Shown here piece by piece: positions 56,432 to 64,000 of a stretch of DNA of 64,000 nt. Each line of letters opens with the position of its first letter. The stretch's first letter is position 1. The notes under the pieces are model-generated. The model made no database searches. It was given only the letters and a program-made list of their open reading frames with translations, and was not told where the DNA came from. Source of the stretch: Thiomicrorhabdus immobilis (GTDB lineage Bacteria > Pseudomonadota > Gammaproteobacteria > Thiomicrospirales > Thiomicrospiraceae); contig NZ_AP024202.1 in the NCBI RefSeq assembly GCF_021654855.1, positions 1,116,001-1,180,000 of the forward strand, given 5' to 3'. Both the position numbers and the translations under genes were made by a program.

Positions 56432-57552
56432 TGGCGGTTAACTTAACTGAATTTACCACCGAATTACCGCAAACCGACGATTTCAAATCGATTGTCTTGA
56501 ACAACACACCGTTGATTGATGTACGTGCTCCGGTTGAGTTTGAACAAGGTGCGTTTGCTAGCTCAATCAATTTGCCGCTGATGAATGACGAAGAGCGCCA
56601 TAAAGTGGGGATTTGTTATAAACAACACGGTAATGCCGCAGCCGTTAAATTGGGTCATCAATTAGTTAATGAAGCCACTCGTACGCCAAGAGTAGATGCT
56701 TGGGCGGCGTTTATGGATCAACATTCTGATGCCTTGCTCTACTGTTTTAGAGGCGGGATGCGTTCGAAAATTTCACAACAATGGTTAAAAGACAGCGGTC
56801 GTGAAATTGTGCGTTTAAAGGGCGGTTATAAAGCCTTTAGACGTTATTTGATTGATTTTATGGAGTCTGTTCCCCAACAGTTTCAACAGTTGGATATTCA
56901 ACCGATTGTGTTGGCCGGGCGAACCGGTTCGGGTAAAACCTTGGTGATTCAGCAGTTGCAAAACACCATTGATTTGGAAGGTTTGGCACATCATCGCGGT
57001 TCGGCGTTTGGTCGTCATGCCACTCCACAACCCACTCAAATCAATTTTGAAAACAATCTTTCCATGAGTCTGATCCGTTTTTTGGAAACGCAGGCAAAAC
57101 AACTCATTATCGAAGACGAGGGGCGGAATATCGGTTCTGTGAACCTGTCTAAAGAGTTGTTCGATTTTTTAAAAGGCGGTGAGCGGGTTGTGGTGGAAAC
57201 GCCATTGGCAGAACGAATTGCCATTACTTTGGATGAGTATGTGATAGAGGCCCAGCAAGAGTACCCAACGCTGGATGCCTGGACGACATTTATGTTGGCG
57301 GCGCTACAGCGTATTCAAAAGCGTTTGGGGGGTGAGCGTTATCAGCGTGTGCTTAAACAGTTCGAAGACGCCATGCAATACCAAATCCAGCAAGCTTCAA
57401 CCGAGTATCACCAGGCCTGGATAGAAACCTTATTGGTTGAATACTATGACCCTATGTACGATTATCAAATGCAAAAACGTCAACATAAGGTCGCCTTTAG
57501 CGGCTCGATGCAAGAGGTGGTGAGCTTTCTTCAAGAGCTGGCTAAAAGTTAA
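56431..57552 (+). CDS. mnmH: tRNA 2-selenouridine synthase MnmH/SelU
   Basis: 373 residues. An N-terminal rhodanese domain with active-site Cys105 (LLYCFRGGMRS) is fused to a P-loop domain (GRTGSGKT, 163-170). It converts 2-thiouridine at U34 of tRNA to 2-selenouridine through a geranylated intermediate, using SelD product. Coupled to selD. A one-mismatch 12-mer (57410-57421) lies within its 3' part, and a perfect one (57576) after it. Confidence 0.96.
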   Translation: MAVNLTEFTTELPQTDDFKSIVLNNTPLIDVRAPVEFEQGAFASSINLPLMNDEERHKVGICYKQHGNAAAVKLGHQLVNEATRTPRVDAWAAFMDQHSDALLYCFRGGMRSKISQQWLKDSGREIVRLKGGYKAFRRYLIDFMESVPQQFQQLDIQPIVLAGRTGSGKTLVIQQLQNTIDLEGLAHHRGSAFGRHATPQPTQINFENNLSMSLIRFLETQAKQLIIEDEGRNIGSVNLSKELFDFLKGGERVVVETPLAERIAITLDEYVIEAQQEYPTLDAWTTFMLAALQRIQKRLGGERYQRVLKQFEDAMQYQIQQASTEYHQAWIETLLVEYYDPMYDYQMQKRQHKVAFSGSMQEVVSFLQELAKS

Positions 57553-57575
57553 TAAAAGGTAATATCAAGTAACCT

Positions 57576-57587
57576 ACCAGGCCTGGT
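57576..57587. repeat. Palindromic 12-mer ACCAGGCCTGGT, perfect copy 9
   Basis: Perfect copy 24 bases after the mnmH stop. With AACC and GGTT outside it forms a 22-base palindrome with one mismatched pair. Confidence 0.9.
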
Positions 57588-57726
57588 TGGTTTAAATTAA
57601 TTTTCCGATTAGACGCCTCTTTGCTGCTCTTTGGCACGCTATTATCAAGCAAAACCAATTTATTAACGCGTCTCTGTTAAACTACGCGCCATCATCTATC
57701 AATACCATTCACATAAAGGCATTAGC

Positions 57727-58263
57727 GTGGCGTTAAAACCGACTATTTATAAATTTCGTACCTCTTTGTCAGATATGGATCGCCATGTTTACGATTCATT
57801 TAATCTAACCATCGCGATGCACCCGTCAGAAAATCTTGAACGCATGATGGCGCGTTTTTTAGCTTACTGTTTGAATACCCAAGAGTTTTTGGAGTTCACC
57901 AAAGGCTTGAGTGCGATTGAAGATCCGGATATCTGGGTGAAAACCTTGGATGACCAATTAATGTTATGGATTGATATTGGTGAGCCGGCGTTTGAACGCA
58001 TTAAAAAAGCCAAAAACCTAGCCAGAGAAGTCAAAGTGTACAGCTTTAACAGCAAGTCGGATGTTTGGTGGCAGCAGGGCAAGGCCAAGTTCAGTCAGTT
58101 GGAGGCGAGTTTTTATCGTTTTGACAATCAGCAGATTCAAACCCTGGCAGGCCTGGTGGATAGAACCAGTGAAATTTCAGTTACCATCAGTGATGACTCG
58201 GCGTTTATCACGACTGAAAAGGGTGACTGCGAAGTGATTTTACAAACCTTACAGCAGACTTGA
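57727..58263 (+). CDS. YaeQ family protein
   Basis: 178 residues from a GTG. The family-typical start KPTIYKFRTSLSDMDRHVYDS, the IWVKTLDDQLMLWIDIGEP segment and VKVYSFNSKSDVWWQQ identify YaeQ, a compact protein with a PD-(D/E)XK-like fold. In E. coli its role is unresolved. It is convergent with the YebC-like gene. A two-mismatch 12-mer (58146-58157) is inside. Confidence 0.92.
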   Translation: MALKPTIYKFRTSLSDMDRHVYDSFNLTIAMHPSENLERMMARFLAYCLNTQEFLEFTKGLSAIEDPDIWVKTLDDQLMLWIDIGEPAFERIKKAKNLAREVKVYSFNSKSDVWWQQGKAKFSQLEASFYRFDNQQIQTLAGLVDRTSEISVTISDDSAFITTEKGDCEVILQTLQQT

Positions 58264-58295
58264 ACGGGCGATTTATTAGCAGAATGTGCCACAAG

Positions 58296-58345
58296 AAAAA
58301 ACCCTTAAATTAAGTTAGTTTATTTAACTTAGTTTAAGGGTTTTT
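58296..58345. terminator. Bidirectional terminator between yaeQ and yebC-like genes
   Basis: AAAAACCCTTAAA pairs with TTTAAGGGTTTTT, with an inner AAGTTA/TAACTT pair. Both A- and T-runs are present; not 12-mer-based. Confidence 0.88.
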
Positions 58346-58404
58346 GGTAAAGACGGCTCGGTGCGCTAAAAGGTACGCTTAAAATTAAGCTTCAAGAACT
58401 CAGC

Positions 58405-59121
58405 TTAAAATTCCGCATCATAATAGACGTTTTGCACATCGTCTAAATCTTCTAAAAGTCCGATGAATTTCTGGAACATCGCCAAGTCTTCACCTTCAAT
58501 CGGTTTTGGAATTTGCGCTAAGAATTGAATTTCATCCACTTCAAACTCAATTTCAGGGAAAGCGTCTTTTAGGGCGTTTTTGGCTTTTGCATACTCAGTA
58601 TGGGGAACGAACACACTGATCTTTCCATCATCCGCTTCGATATCGTTGACATCGACATCGGCCATCAATAACGCTTCAAGTACAGGTTCTTCATCATCAC
58701 CAGCAAATACGAAGATTGCCGAATGATCAAACATATGGGAAACACTGCCTTGTGTACCGATTTTACAGTTTGTTTTAGTGAAACAGTGACGTACATCACC
58801 GAAAGTACGGTTTGGGTTGTCAGTCAAACATTCAACGATAACCATGGTGTTGCCAGGGCCGTAACCTTCATAACGGGCAGGAGAGAAGTCTTCGCCACCG
58901 CCGCCTTTGGCTTTCTCAATCGCTTTCTCAATAACATGAGCAGGAACTTGGTCTTTTTTAGCTCTATCGATTAAACCTTGTAGGGCTAAGTTACCTTCCG
59001 TCTCAACACCTCCGGATTTGGCACACACATAGATTTCACGGCTGTATTTACTGTAAACCTTAGCCTTTTGATCTGAGGTTTTTGCCATTGATTCCTTGCG
59101 GTTTTGGTAGGCTCTTCCCAT
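58405..59121 (-). CDS. YebC/YeeN-family protein
   Basis: 238 residues. The family start is [11 protein letters not shown], with [54 protein letters not shown] and [10 protein letters not shown]. The divergence at the N-terminus (MGRAYQNRK rather than MAGHSKWANI) makes it closer to the YeeN branch than to classical YebC. Family members bind DNA or help ribosomes pass polyproline; which applies here is not known. Confidence 0.9.
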   Translation of the reverse strand: MGRAYQNRKESMAKTSDQKAKVYSKYSREIYVCAKSGGVETEGNLALQGLIDRAKKDQVPAHVIEKAIEKAKGGGGEDFSPARYEGYGPGNTMVIVECLTDNPNRTFGDVRHCFTKTNCKIGTQGSVSHMFDHSAIFVFAGDDEEPVLEALLMADVDVNDIEADDGKISVFVPHTEYAKAKNALKDAFPEIEFEVDEIQFLAQIPKPIEGEDLAMFQKFIGLLEDLDDVQNVYYDAEF

Positions 59122-59235
59122 TATTAATGCTCCATTGAAATTTTACGAAGCGTAAATTTTACACAATTCCATCATTTTGTAGGAAGTTTTGAACTAAAAT
59201 CCTCTTAAATAAACACTCGTTAATAGGCTCACTAG

Positions 59236-59421
59236 ATGAATAGACAGAAAAAAATACGCCAAAAGTTTGAAAAAAAGCTAAAAAAAGCCAAGGCAAAACG
59301 CTTTCCTAAAAATAAAGAGCCTTATATCGCCAAGGCCGATCGCATAGAGGTTAACCAAGAAATCGATGACAATGAGGCGCTTTTATCCGAAAAGCCTGAA
59401 ATTGAGTCTGTAGCTGAATGA
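59236..59421 (+). CDS. Small basic DUF2986-like protein
   Basis: 61 residues. MNRQKKIRQKFEKKLKKAKAK and then FPKNKEPYIAKADR match the pattern I recall for DUF2986. A Lys/Arg-rich N-terminal half suggests nucleic-acid or ribosome binding; the C-terminal half is acidic. No neighbour suggests a role. Confidence 0.7.
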   Translation: MNRQKKIRQKFEKKLKKAKAKRFPKNKEPYIAKADRIEVNQEIDDNEALLSEKPEIESVAE

Positions 59422-59812
59422 TTTTTTGTTAAAAATCTTCGGCTTCTCTATTCAAGTACATATATTCTCGTAAATATATTCACGTTATATATGAGTCATT
59501 TTGAGGTGTCGTAGGGTCTTTTTTTCTATTCGGACAAGTTTTGCCTGATCCATATTTATGGTCAGCCCGCTTTCAATCTCGCCTTAGTCTTTTGCTTTGC
59601 CATGCATTCATCGTTTTGCATGGCTGTTTCACCGCCTTATTCCATGCAACCTCGGTTTTTAATCGAAATCATTTTTATATCAATATGTTAGAAGTTTCTT
59701 TTTAAGAGGCGTACAATCGGGATGGTAGTGTTGTCTATTCAATTCACTACAAAAGGCTCTGATATAGAGCGTTGATAAAGATATTCATAAACTTAAGTTT
59801 AAGGAGAGGCTA
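59422..59812. other. Non-coding gap with hairpins before the host-attachment gene
   Basis: 391 bases without a plausible gene. GCCATGCA (59599-59606) and TGCATGGC (59617-59624) form a perfect 8-bp stem. A weak -10 TACAAT lies at 59712-59717. The region could include a 5' leader or small RNA, or simply a long upstream region. No 12-mer copy is present. Confidence 0.4.
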
Positions 59813-60253
59813 ATGAAACCTATTTGGATTCTTGTAGCAGATAGCAGTAATGCACGTATTTTTACAACGGAAAACTCGGCTTCTGAATTGATTGAAATTG
59901 AAGATTTCTTCCATTATGAAGGGTTACAACATGAGCGTGAATTAGTAAGCGATTCGGCTGGGCGTATAAATGACGGTCGTAACGGAGGTAATCATGCTTA
60001 CTCGGCAGAAGTCTCTCCCAAAGAGCAAGAGAGTATTGATTTTGCCAAACGCATCGCTAAACAGTTAAATGATGAATTTAATCAGAATAAATTCGAAAAA
60101 CTGTTTGTGGTCGCCGCTCCGGCATTTTTAGGGGAGTTGAGAAACGCTTTCAGTAAAGCTGTTGAAAAGCATATCGCTTTTTCTTTAGGTAAAAATATTG
60201 TGACGCAGACGCCGGCAGAAATACGAGGGCATTTACCGCATTCATTAGCGTAA
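59813..60253 (+). CDS. Host attachment family protein (baeRF-like)
   Basis: 146 residues, with a strong AAGGAG ribosome site. KPIWILVADSSNARIFTTEN, DGRNGGNHAYSAE, FAKRIAKQLNDEF and LFVVAAPAFLGELRNA are features of the host_attach family. This family was named for Agrobacterium attachment and has an eRF1/Pelota-like fold. In free-living bacteria the role may lie in translation or stress. It is monocistronic with a long upstream region. Confidence 0.85.
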   Translation: MKPIWILVADSSNARIFTTENSASELIEIEDFFHYEGLQHERELVSDSAGRINDGRNGGNHAYSAEVSPKEQESIDFAKRIAKQLNDEFNQNKFEKLFVVAAPAFLGELRNAFSKAVEKHIAFSLGKNIVTQTPAEIRGHLPHSLA

Positions 60254-60317
60254 ATTGTCGTGGTTTCGCAAAGAGTTTAGATATATTTTTTTATAGATGA
60301 GTACGAGGGGTTGGTGG

Positions 60318-60342
60318 AATGCTAACCGAAAAGGTTAGCATT
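60318..60342. terminator. Stem-loop between convergent host-attachment and PhnA-like genes
   Basis: AATGCTAACC and GGTTAGCATT with a GAAAA loop. It has no T-run on either side, so termination is uncertain. Confidence 0.5.
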
Positions 60343-60362
60343 GGCGTGTGGCGAGTATTGAT

Positions 60363-60932
60363 TTAGGCTTTTTTCAAGAAAGCAGAAACCAGTACGATTT
60401 GAGTTCCATTTACTTTACCTTCAATGTGTAACGGATTGTCGGTCAAGTGGATGTTTTTCACTAAAGTACCACGCTTAGCCGTAAAGTTAGCCCCTTTAAC
60501 ATCCAAGTCCTTAATTAGGGTGACATCATCACCTTCATTCAGAATAGTCCCATTACTGTCCTTGGTTGGAACGGTATCTTCATCGTCCGAAGCCAAACCT
60601 GCATCCGCCCAAGCTTTGGTTTCATCATCAAGGTACATCATGTCTAATAGGTCTTGCGGCCAACCTTCCGCTCTTAGAGCGTGAAGCATACGGTATGAAA
60701 GAACCTGAACCGCAGGGGTAGGGGACCACATGCTGTCATTCAGACAACGCCAGTGATTCGCATCAAGGGTCGATGGGTCTTCCATTTGTGCTTTACAAGT
60801 ACCACAGACTAAAACCGCTTGCTCTTCTGAGCCATCACTTGGAGCAACTTCAAAAACGGATAGGTCATGTTCTGAACCACAAAGTTCACATTTGTTGCCG
60901 CTACGTGCGATTAAAGCTTGTTCTACACTCAT
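60363..60932 (-). CDS. PhnA-like zinc-ribbon protein
   Basis: 189 residues from the ATG at 60932 (AAGGAAT site). The N-terminus shows CELCGSEHDL and CGTCKAQM zinc-ribbon pairs. The C-terminal ~65 residues (NEGDDVTLIKDLDVKGANFTAKRGTLVKNIHL, then IEGKVNGTQIVLVSAFLKK) are the PhnA/YjdM domain. E. coli YjdM lies near phn genes but is not required for phosphonate use; function unknown. Confidence 0.88.
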   Translation of the reverse strand: MSVEQALIARSGNKCELCGSEHDLSVFEVAPSDGSEEQAVLVCGTCKAQMEDPSTLDANHWRCLNDSMWSPTPAVQVLSYRMLHALRAEGWPQDLLDMMYLDDETKAWADAGLASDDEDTVPTKDSNGTILNEGDDVTLIKDLDVKGANFTAKRGTLVKNIHLTDNPLHIEGKVNGTQIVLVSAFLKKA

Positions 60933-61137
60933 TGGAATTCCTTTACACTTAAAGAGTGCTTCGCTTTCAGCCATGGCTCTAGCAAAGCACTCTTATATAA
61001 TTTTTAATATTCAATTTTGGGTGCGTATTATGCCTTAAATGCGCCTAAAAGTCATTAAATACCACTCAGGATGTAGGAGATAAATCTAATATTGGTCAGC
61101 CATTTTCATTCTATGGGAGCGGTTAATTCAGAAGATA

Positions 61138-62106
61138 ATGGAATCGGCTTTTATACTTCTATCTCCGCGCTTTTTTTTTAGTGGTGATAAGGTTAGAATT
61201 GCTACAGTTTTAAGTAGGTATCGAAGTCGAAAATTAGAGGCAATATTGAGAGTCAATTACGATGTGAGTGTGGATTATTTTGCGGTGCTGGGAGTGCATT
61301 ATGGCGCTTGTTCCAAGACCGTAAAGCTTGCCTACCGTAAAATGGCACGGCGCTACCACCCCGATGTTTCAAAAATCCATGATGCACAAAGCCGTTTTCA
61401 GGATATCGCCTTTGCTTATGAAATTCTAAGTAAGTATCGAGATAGTTACTGTCATGAGTTCAATCTTCGTAAAATCAGAGCTCAAAACGTTAAATCGAAG
61501 GTTGATAAGCAAACGCCGGAAGAACCCCAATCCAATCCTTCTGGTTTTACAGCCGATGCCGAGCAAAAGAAATCGTCAGCTGAATCAAAGGCAGGAGCTA
61601 ATCAACAACAGCGCGGATCTGCAAATTATTCGGCATACCGTTCACAAAAGCCAATCAATGGTAAGGATCGGGTAATCAATTATCCATTGACCTTACGTTA
61701 CGCAATTCGCTTGTTGTCTTTAGGTCATTTCTATATTCCCGGCTTGAAGTTGAATATGAAATTCACTCGTGAGGCCTTTGAGGAGAAAACGTTCCGTTTG
61801 GAAGGAAAGGGTTATAGCGGTTTGTTTGGGGGTAAACCGGGCAATTTTTTGGTTAAATTCACCATTAAGATAGATAGTGTGCGTTATAAGCTACTAAACG
61901 GCGATATTTATGGTAGTTTTACGGTTCCTAAGGCTTTGATCAAACCTGGAGAAGCCATTAGGTTGGATGTGGTTAGTGGTAAAGTAGAATTGCAAATTCC
62001 AGAAAATTACTCCGCAGAAAAATTCATTAAAGTTGATGGAATGGGGTTGCCGGCGGATGAGGTTACTCCAGCAGGCGATTTGTATGTAAGATTAATTGCC
62101 AGTTAG
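61138..62106 (+). CDS. J-domain (DnaJ/CbpA-like) protein
   Basis: 322 residues if started at 61138. A TTG at 61246 with a GAGG site gives 286 residues and removes a poorly supported N-terminus, so the start is uncertain. J domain: DYFAVLGVHYGACSKTVKLAYRKMARRYHPDVS, quoted here in parts as DYFAVLGVHY and KMARRYHPDV, with HPD at 74-76 of the longer form. A Gln/Ser-rich linker is followed by a DnaJ C-terminal-like substrate domain (RLEGKGYSGLFGGKPGNFLV, DGMGLP). It works with DnaK; no zinc-finger CxxCxGxG repeats, so CbpA-type rather than DnaJ. Confidence 0.85.
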   Translation: MESAFILLSPRFFFSGDKVRIATVLSRYRSRKLEAILRVNYDVSVDYFAVLGVHYGACSKTVKLAYRKMARRYHPDVSKIHDAQSRFQDIAFAYEILSKYRDSYCHEFNLRKIRAQNVKSKVDKQTPEEPQSNPSGFTADAEQKKSSAESKAGANQQQRGSANYSAYRSQKPINGKDRVINYPLTLRYAIRLLSLGHFYIPGLKLNMKFTREAFEEKTFRLEGKGYSGLFGGKPGNFLVKFTIKIDSVRYKLLNGDIYGSFTVPKALIKPGEAIRLDVVSGKVELQIPENYSAEKFIKVDGMGLPADEVTPAGDLYVRLIAS

Positions 62107-62347
62107 CTTGAATTTTACCTCATTGAACCCTATTTAAATTGAAACGAATTATAACCAATGGAATTCAAACTTTAATTTGACGACAAGCTCCGAACTGGAC
62201 TTAATTACCTAAATTGATGATGGTTTCCGCCTTAAAGGAACTGTTTTTGCTTAAGTTTCAAATAAGCCAAAGCCGATGAGTCAATCGTACCTTGTCGAAA
62301 TATTGTTAATGAAATTGATATAAAAATAACAGAAAGAAAGAGATTAA

Positions 62348-62665
62348 ATGCCTTATTCACCCGAGCACGATGACGGTAATTTACTGTTAGAACATGCCAA
62401 ACCAAAAGTTAAGCCACCGAAACGTTATCAAGTGGTATTGATGAACGATGATTACACACCGATGGAATTTGTGGTGGAGGTGTTGCAACGTTTCTTTGGT
62501 CTGGATGAACTTAAAGCCAATGCGATTATGCTGGCGGTGCATCATGACGGAAAAGGCGTTTGTGGTGTTTATAGTCGCGAGGTGGCTGAAATGAAAGTTC
62601 AACAAGTAAACAGTTATTCTCGTCAGAATCAACATCCATTAATGTGCCAATTAGAGGTTGCGTAA
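62348..62665 (+). CDS. clpS: ATP-dependent Clp protease adaptor ClpS
   Basis: 105 residues. PPKRYQVVLMNDDYTPMEFVVEVLQRFF and the central HHDGKGVCGVYSREVAEMK are the N-end-rule binding features, here given in parts as VVLMNDDYTPMEF and GKGVCGVYSREVAE. It delivers substrates with destabilising N-termini to ClpA. It lies 18 bases before clpA. Confidence 0.97.
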   Translation: MPYSPEHDDGNLLLEHAKPKVKPPKRYQVVLMNDDYTPMEFVVEVLQRFFGLDELKANAIMLAVHHDGKGVCGVYSREVAEMKVQQVNSYSRQNQHPLMCQLEVA

Positions 62666-62683
62666 GCAAAAGGGTCAAAAAAT

Positions 62684-64000
62684 ATGTTAAGTAAAGAATT
62701 ACAAATGACTCTGAGCAATGCCTTTAGCGTTGCACATGAATATGAACATGAGTTTGTCACTTTAGAGCACTTGCTGTTGGAGATGCTTGGTGTGCCGGCT
62801 GTGCAAGAGGTTATCAATGCTTGTGGCGCGGACGTGGTTAATATAGAAGAAGGTTTGGAGAAGTTTTTAGAGTCTGAGATGGTCTCGCGCAAACCGGATG
62901 AATTACAGCCTACCATGAGTTTTCAGCGTGTGATTGAGCGTGCGATTTACCTGGTTCAGTCTAATGGCTATCCAGAGGTCACCGCGGTGCATGTATTGGC
63001 TTCTCTGTATGCGGAACAGGATTCACAAGCCGTGTATCTTCTAGAAAGTAACGGTGTGGAAAGGGTGGATGTATTGAGTTTCTTATCACACGGCGTTACC
63101 GCTGCCGAAAGTGATGACTACCTGCCTGCCACTAATGAAGATGAAGCCCAACTGGGTTCTGAAGGTGAGGCCAAAAAGTCGCCTTTGGAAAGCTTTACCA
63201 GCAATCTCAACCAAGCGGTTGTGGAAGGTAAAATCGATCCGATTATCGGTCGAGAATGGGAACTGAATCGTACCTTGGAGGTATTGAGTCGTCGCCGTAA
63301 AAACAACCCTTTGTTAGTGGGAGAGCCAGGCGTGGGTAAGACCGCGGTTGCCGAGGGTTTGGCTTATCAAATCGTACATAAAAATGTGCCTGAATCCTTA
63401 TCCGATGCTGTGGTATATAGTTTGGATATGGGGGCTTTGTTGGCGGGCACACGCTACCGTGGTGATTTTGAGAAACGTTTTAAAGCGTTGTTGAAAGCAT
63501 TGGAGAATGAACAGCACGCGATTTTGTTTATCGATGAAATTCATACGGTCATCGGCGCTGGAGCGGTTCAAGGCGGCGCGATGGATGCGTCTAATTTGAT
63601 GAAACCGTCGCTTTCATCGGGGCGCTTACGTTGTGTAGGGGCAACCACTTATGAAGAGTATCGTGGTGTCTTTGAAAAAGATCGCGCTTTGGCGCGTCGT
63701 TTCCAAAAGGTCGATGTCAAAGAACCGAGTCATCAAGAGAGTTTTGAAATTCTCAAGGGGCTAAAATCGAAGTACGAAGAACACCATAATGTGAAATACA
63801 CTTTGCCAGCCCTCAAAGAAGCGGTGGCATTGTCGGCACGTTATTTAACGGATCGCCACTTACCTGATAAAGCGATTGATGTGATTGATGAAGCGGGTGC
63901 CAAACAAGCTTTAACGGTTGCCAGTAAACGCAAAAAACAGATTGGCGTGCATGAAGTGCAACAGGTGGTTGCGAGTATTGCCCGTATTCCGGTGTCGCAG
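62684..64000 (+). CDS. clpA: ClpA, ATP-binding Clp protease subunit (3' end outside window)
   Basis: First 439 residues only. The ClpA N-domain ([27 protein letters not shown], in parts) binds ClpS. The first AAA domain has Walker A GEPGVGKT (213-220), Walker [19 protein letters not shown]-type pore region (here YRGDFEKRF) and the [16 protein letters not shown] sensor. The window stops within the D1-D2 region. It unfolds substrates for ClpP. Confidence 0.97.
   Translation, partial: MLSKELQMTLSNAFSVAHEYEHEFVTLEHLLLEMLGVPAVQEVINACGADVVNIEEGLEKFLESEMVSRKPDELQPTMSFQRVIERAIYLVQSNGYPEVTAVHVLASLYAEQDSQAVYLLESNGVERVDVLSFLSHGVTAAESDDYLPATNEDEAQLGSEGEAKKSPLESFTSNLNQAVVEGKIDPIIGREWELNRTLEVLSRRRKNNPLLVGEPGVGKTAVAEGLAYQIVHKNVPESLSDAVVYSLDMGALLAGTRYRGDFEKRFKALLKALENEQHAILFIDEIHTVIGAGAVQGGAMDASNLMKPSLSSGRLRCVGATTYEEYRGVFEKDRALARRFQKVDVKEPSHQESFEILKGLKSKYEEHHNVKYTLPALKEAVALSARYLTDRHLPDKAIDVIDEAGAKQALTVASKRKKQIGVHEVQQVVASIARIPVSQ

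Overview
The window looks like the chromosome of a mesophilic gammaproteobacterium of moderate GC. Gene orders typical of that class are present: mutL-miaA-hfq-hflX-hflK-hflC-yjeT-hisZ-purA, rnfABCDGE-nth, mnmA-hflD, and clpS-clpA. Several families (CHASE sensor kinase, secreted tandem rhodanese, Rnf complex, monomeric isocitrate dehydrogenase) would suit a Thiomicrospira/Hydrogenovibrio/Thiomicrorhabdus-like sulfur oxidiser. That placement is an inference from gene content; there is no rRNA here to test it.

Layout. 0.1-6.7 kb holds ppiC, a small secreted charged protein, glnS, a DUF3010 gene, dbpA, an intact IS3-family (IS150-type) element and bcp. 6.9-13.3 kb holds a CHASE-PAS sensor kinase overlapping a receiver/PP2C phosphatase, then rnhA, a periplasmic sulfurtransferase, DUF1841 and nth. 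13.3-21.5 kb is the minus-strand metG and rnfABCDGE block. 21.8-33.7 kb holds a STAS protein, apbC/mrp and the mutL-to-purA superoperon. 33.8-41.7 kb holds a CheY-like regulator, ppiD, cupin, hflD, mnmA, rluE and icd. 42.1-44.6 kb is an accessory island. 44.7-47.6 kb holds three lipoprotein genes (two LPP20-like, one CsgG-like). 47.8-64 kb holds an RhlE-like helicase, ferredoxin, an FAD oxidoreductase, a stand-alone CARF-nuclease (DUF1887/Card1-like), mtfA, a RIO kinase, a second RNase HI, selD-mnmH, yaeQ, a yebC paralogue, a host-attachment-family gene, phnA-like, a J-domain protein, clpS and a partial clpA.

Two features stand out. First, the palindromic 12-mer ACCAGGCCTGGT occurs nine times perfectly, and every perfect copy is intergenic; about 0.004 copies are expected by chance in 64 kb. 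In three places it is the exact centre of a longer palindromic terminator. One of those has been split by the IS element (3-bp target duplication TAC) and another by a small hairpin. Second, 42.1-44.6 kb is an array of integron gene cassettes without an integrase in view (a CALIN). It has three recognisable attC sites, and for each cassette the first bases match its own attC R'' box. A fourth cassette keeps its R'' but has lost the rest of its attC. The cargo is a DUF3825 protein, a membrane protein, a small lipoprotein and a zinc-ribbon protein, none with a known role.

Functional links. MnmA (s2U34) plus SelD and MnmH give a route to 2-selenouridine in tRNA. The CHASE kinase, receiver-PP2C and STAS proteins could form a partner-switching pathway. 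ClpS/ClpA, HflK/HflC and Hfq are ordinary housekeeping. No rRNA, tRNA or CRISPR array was seen.
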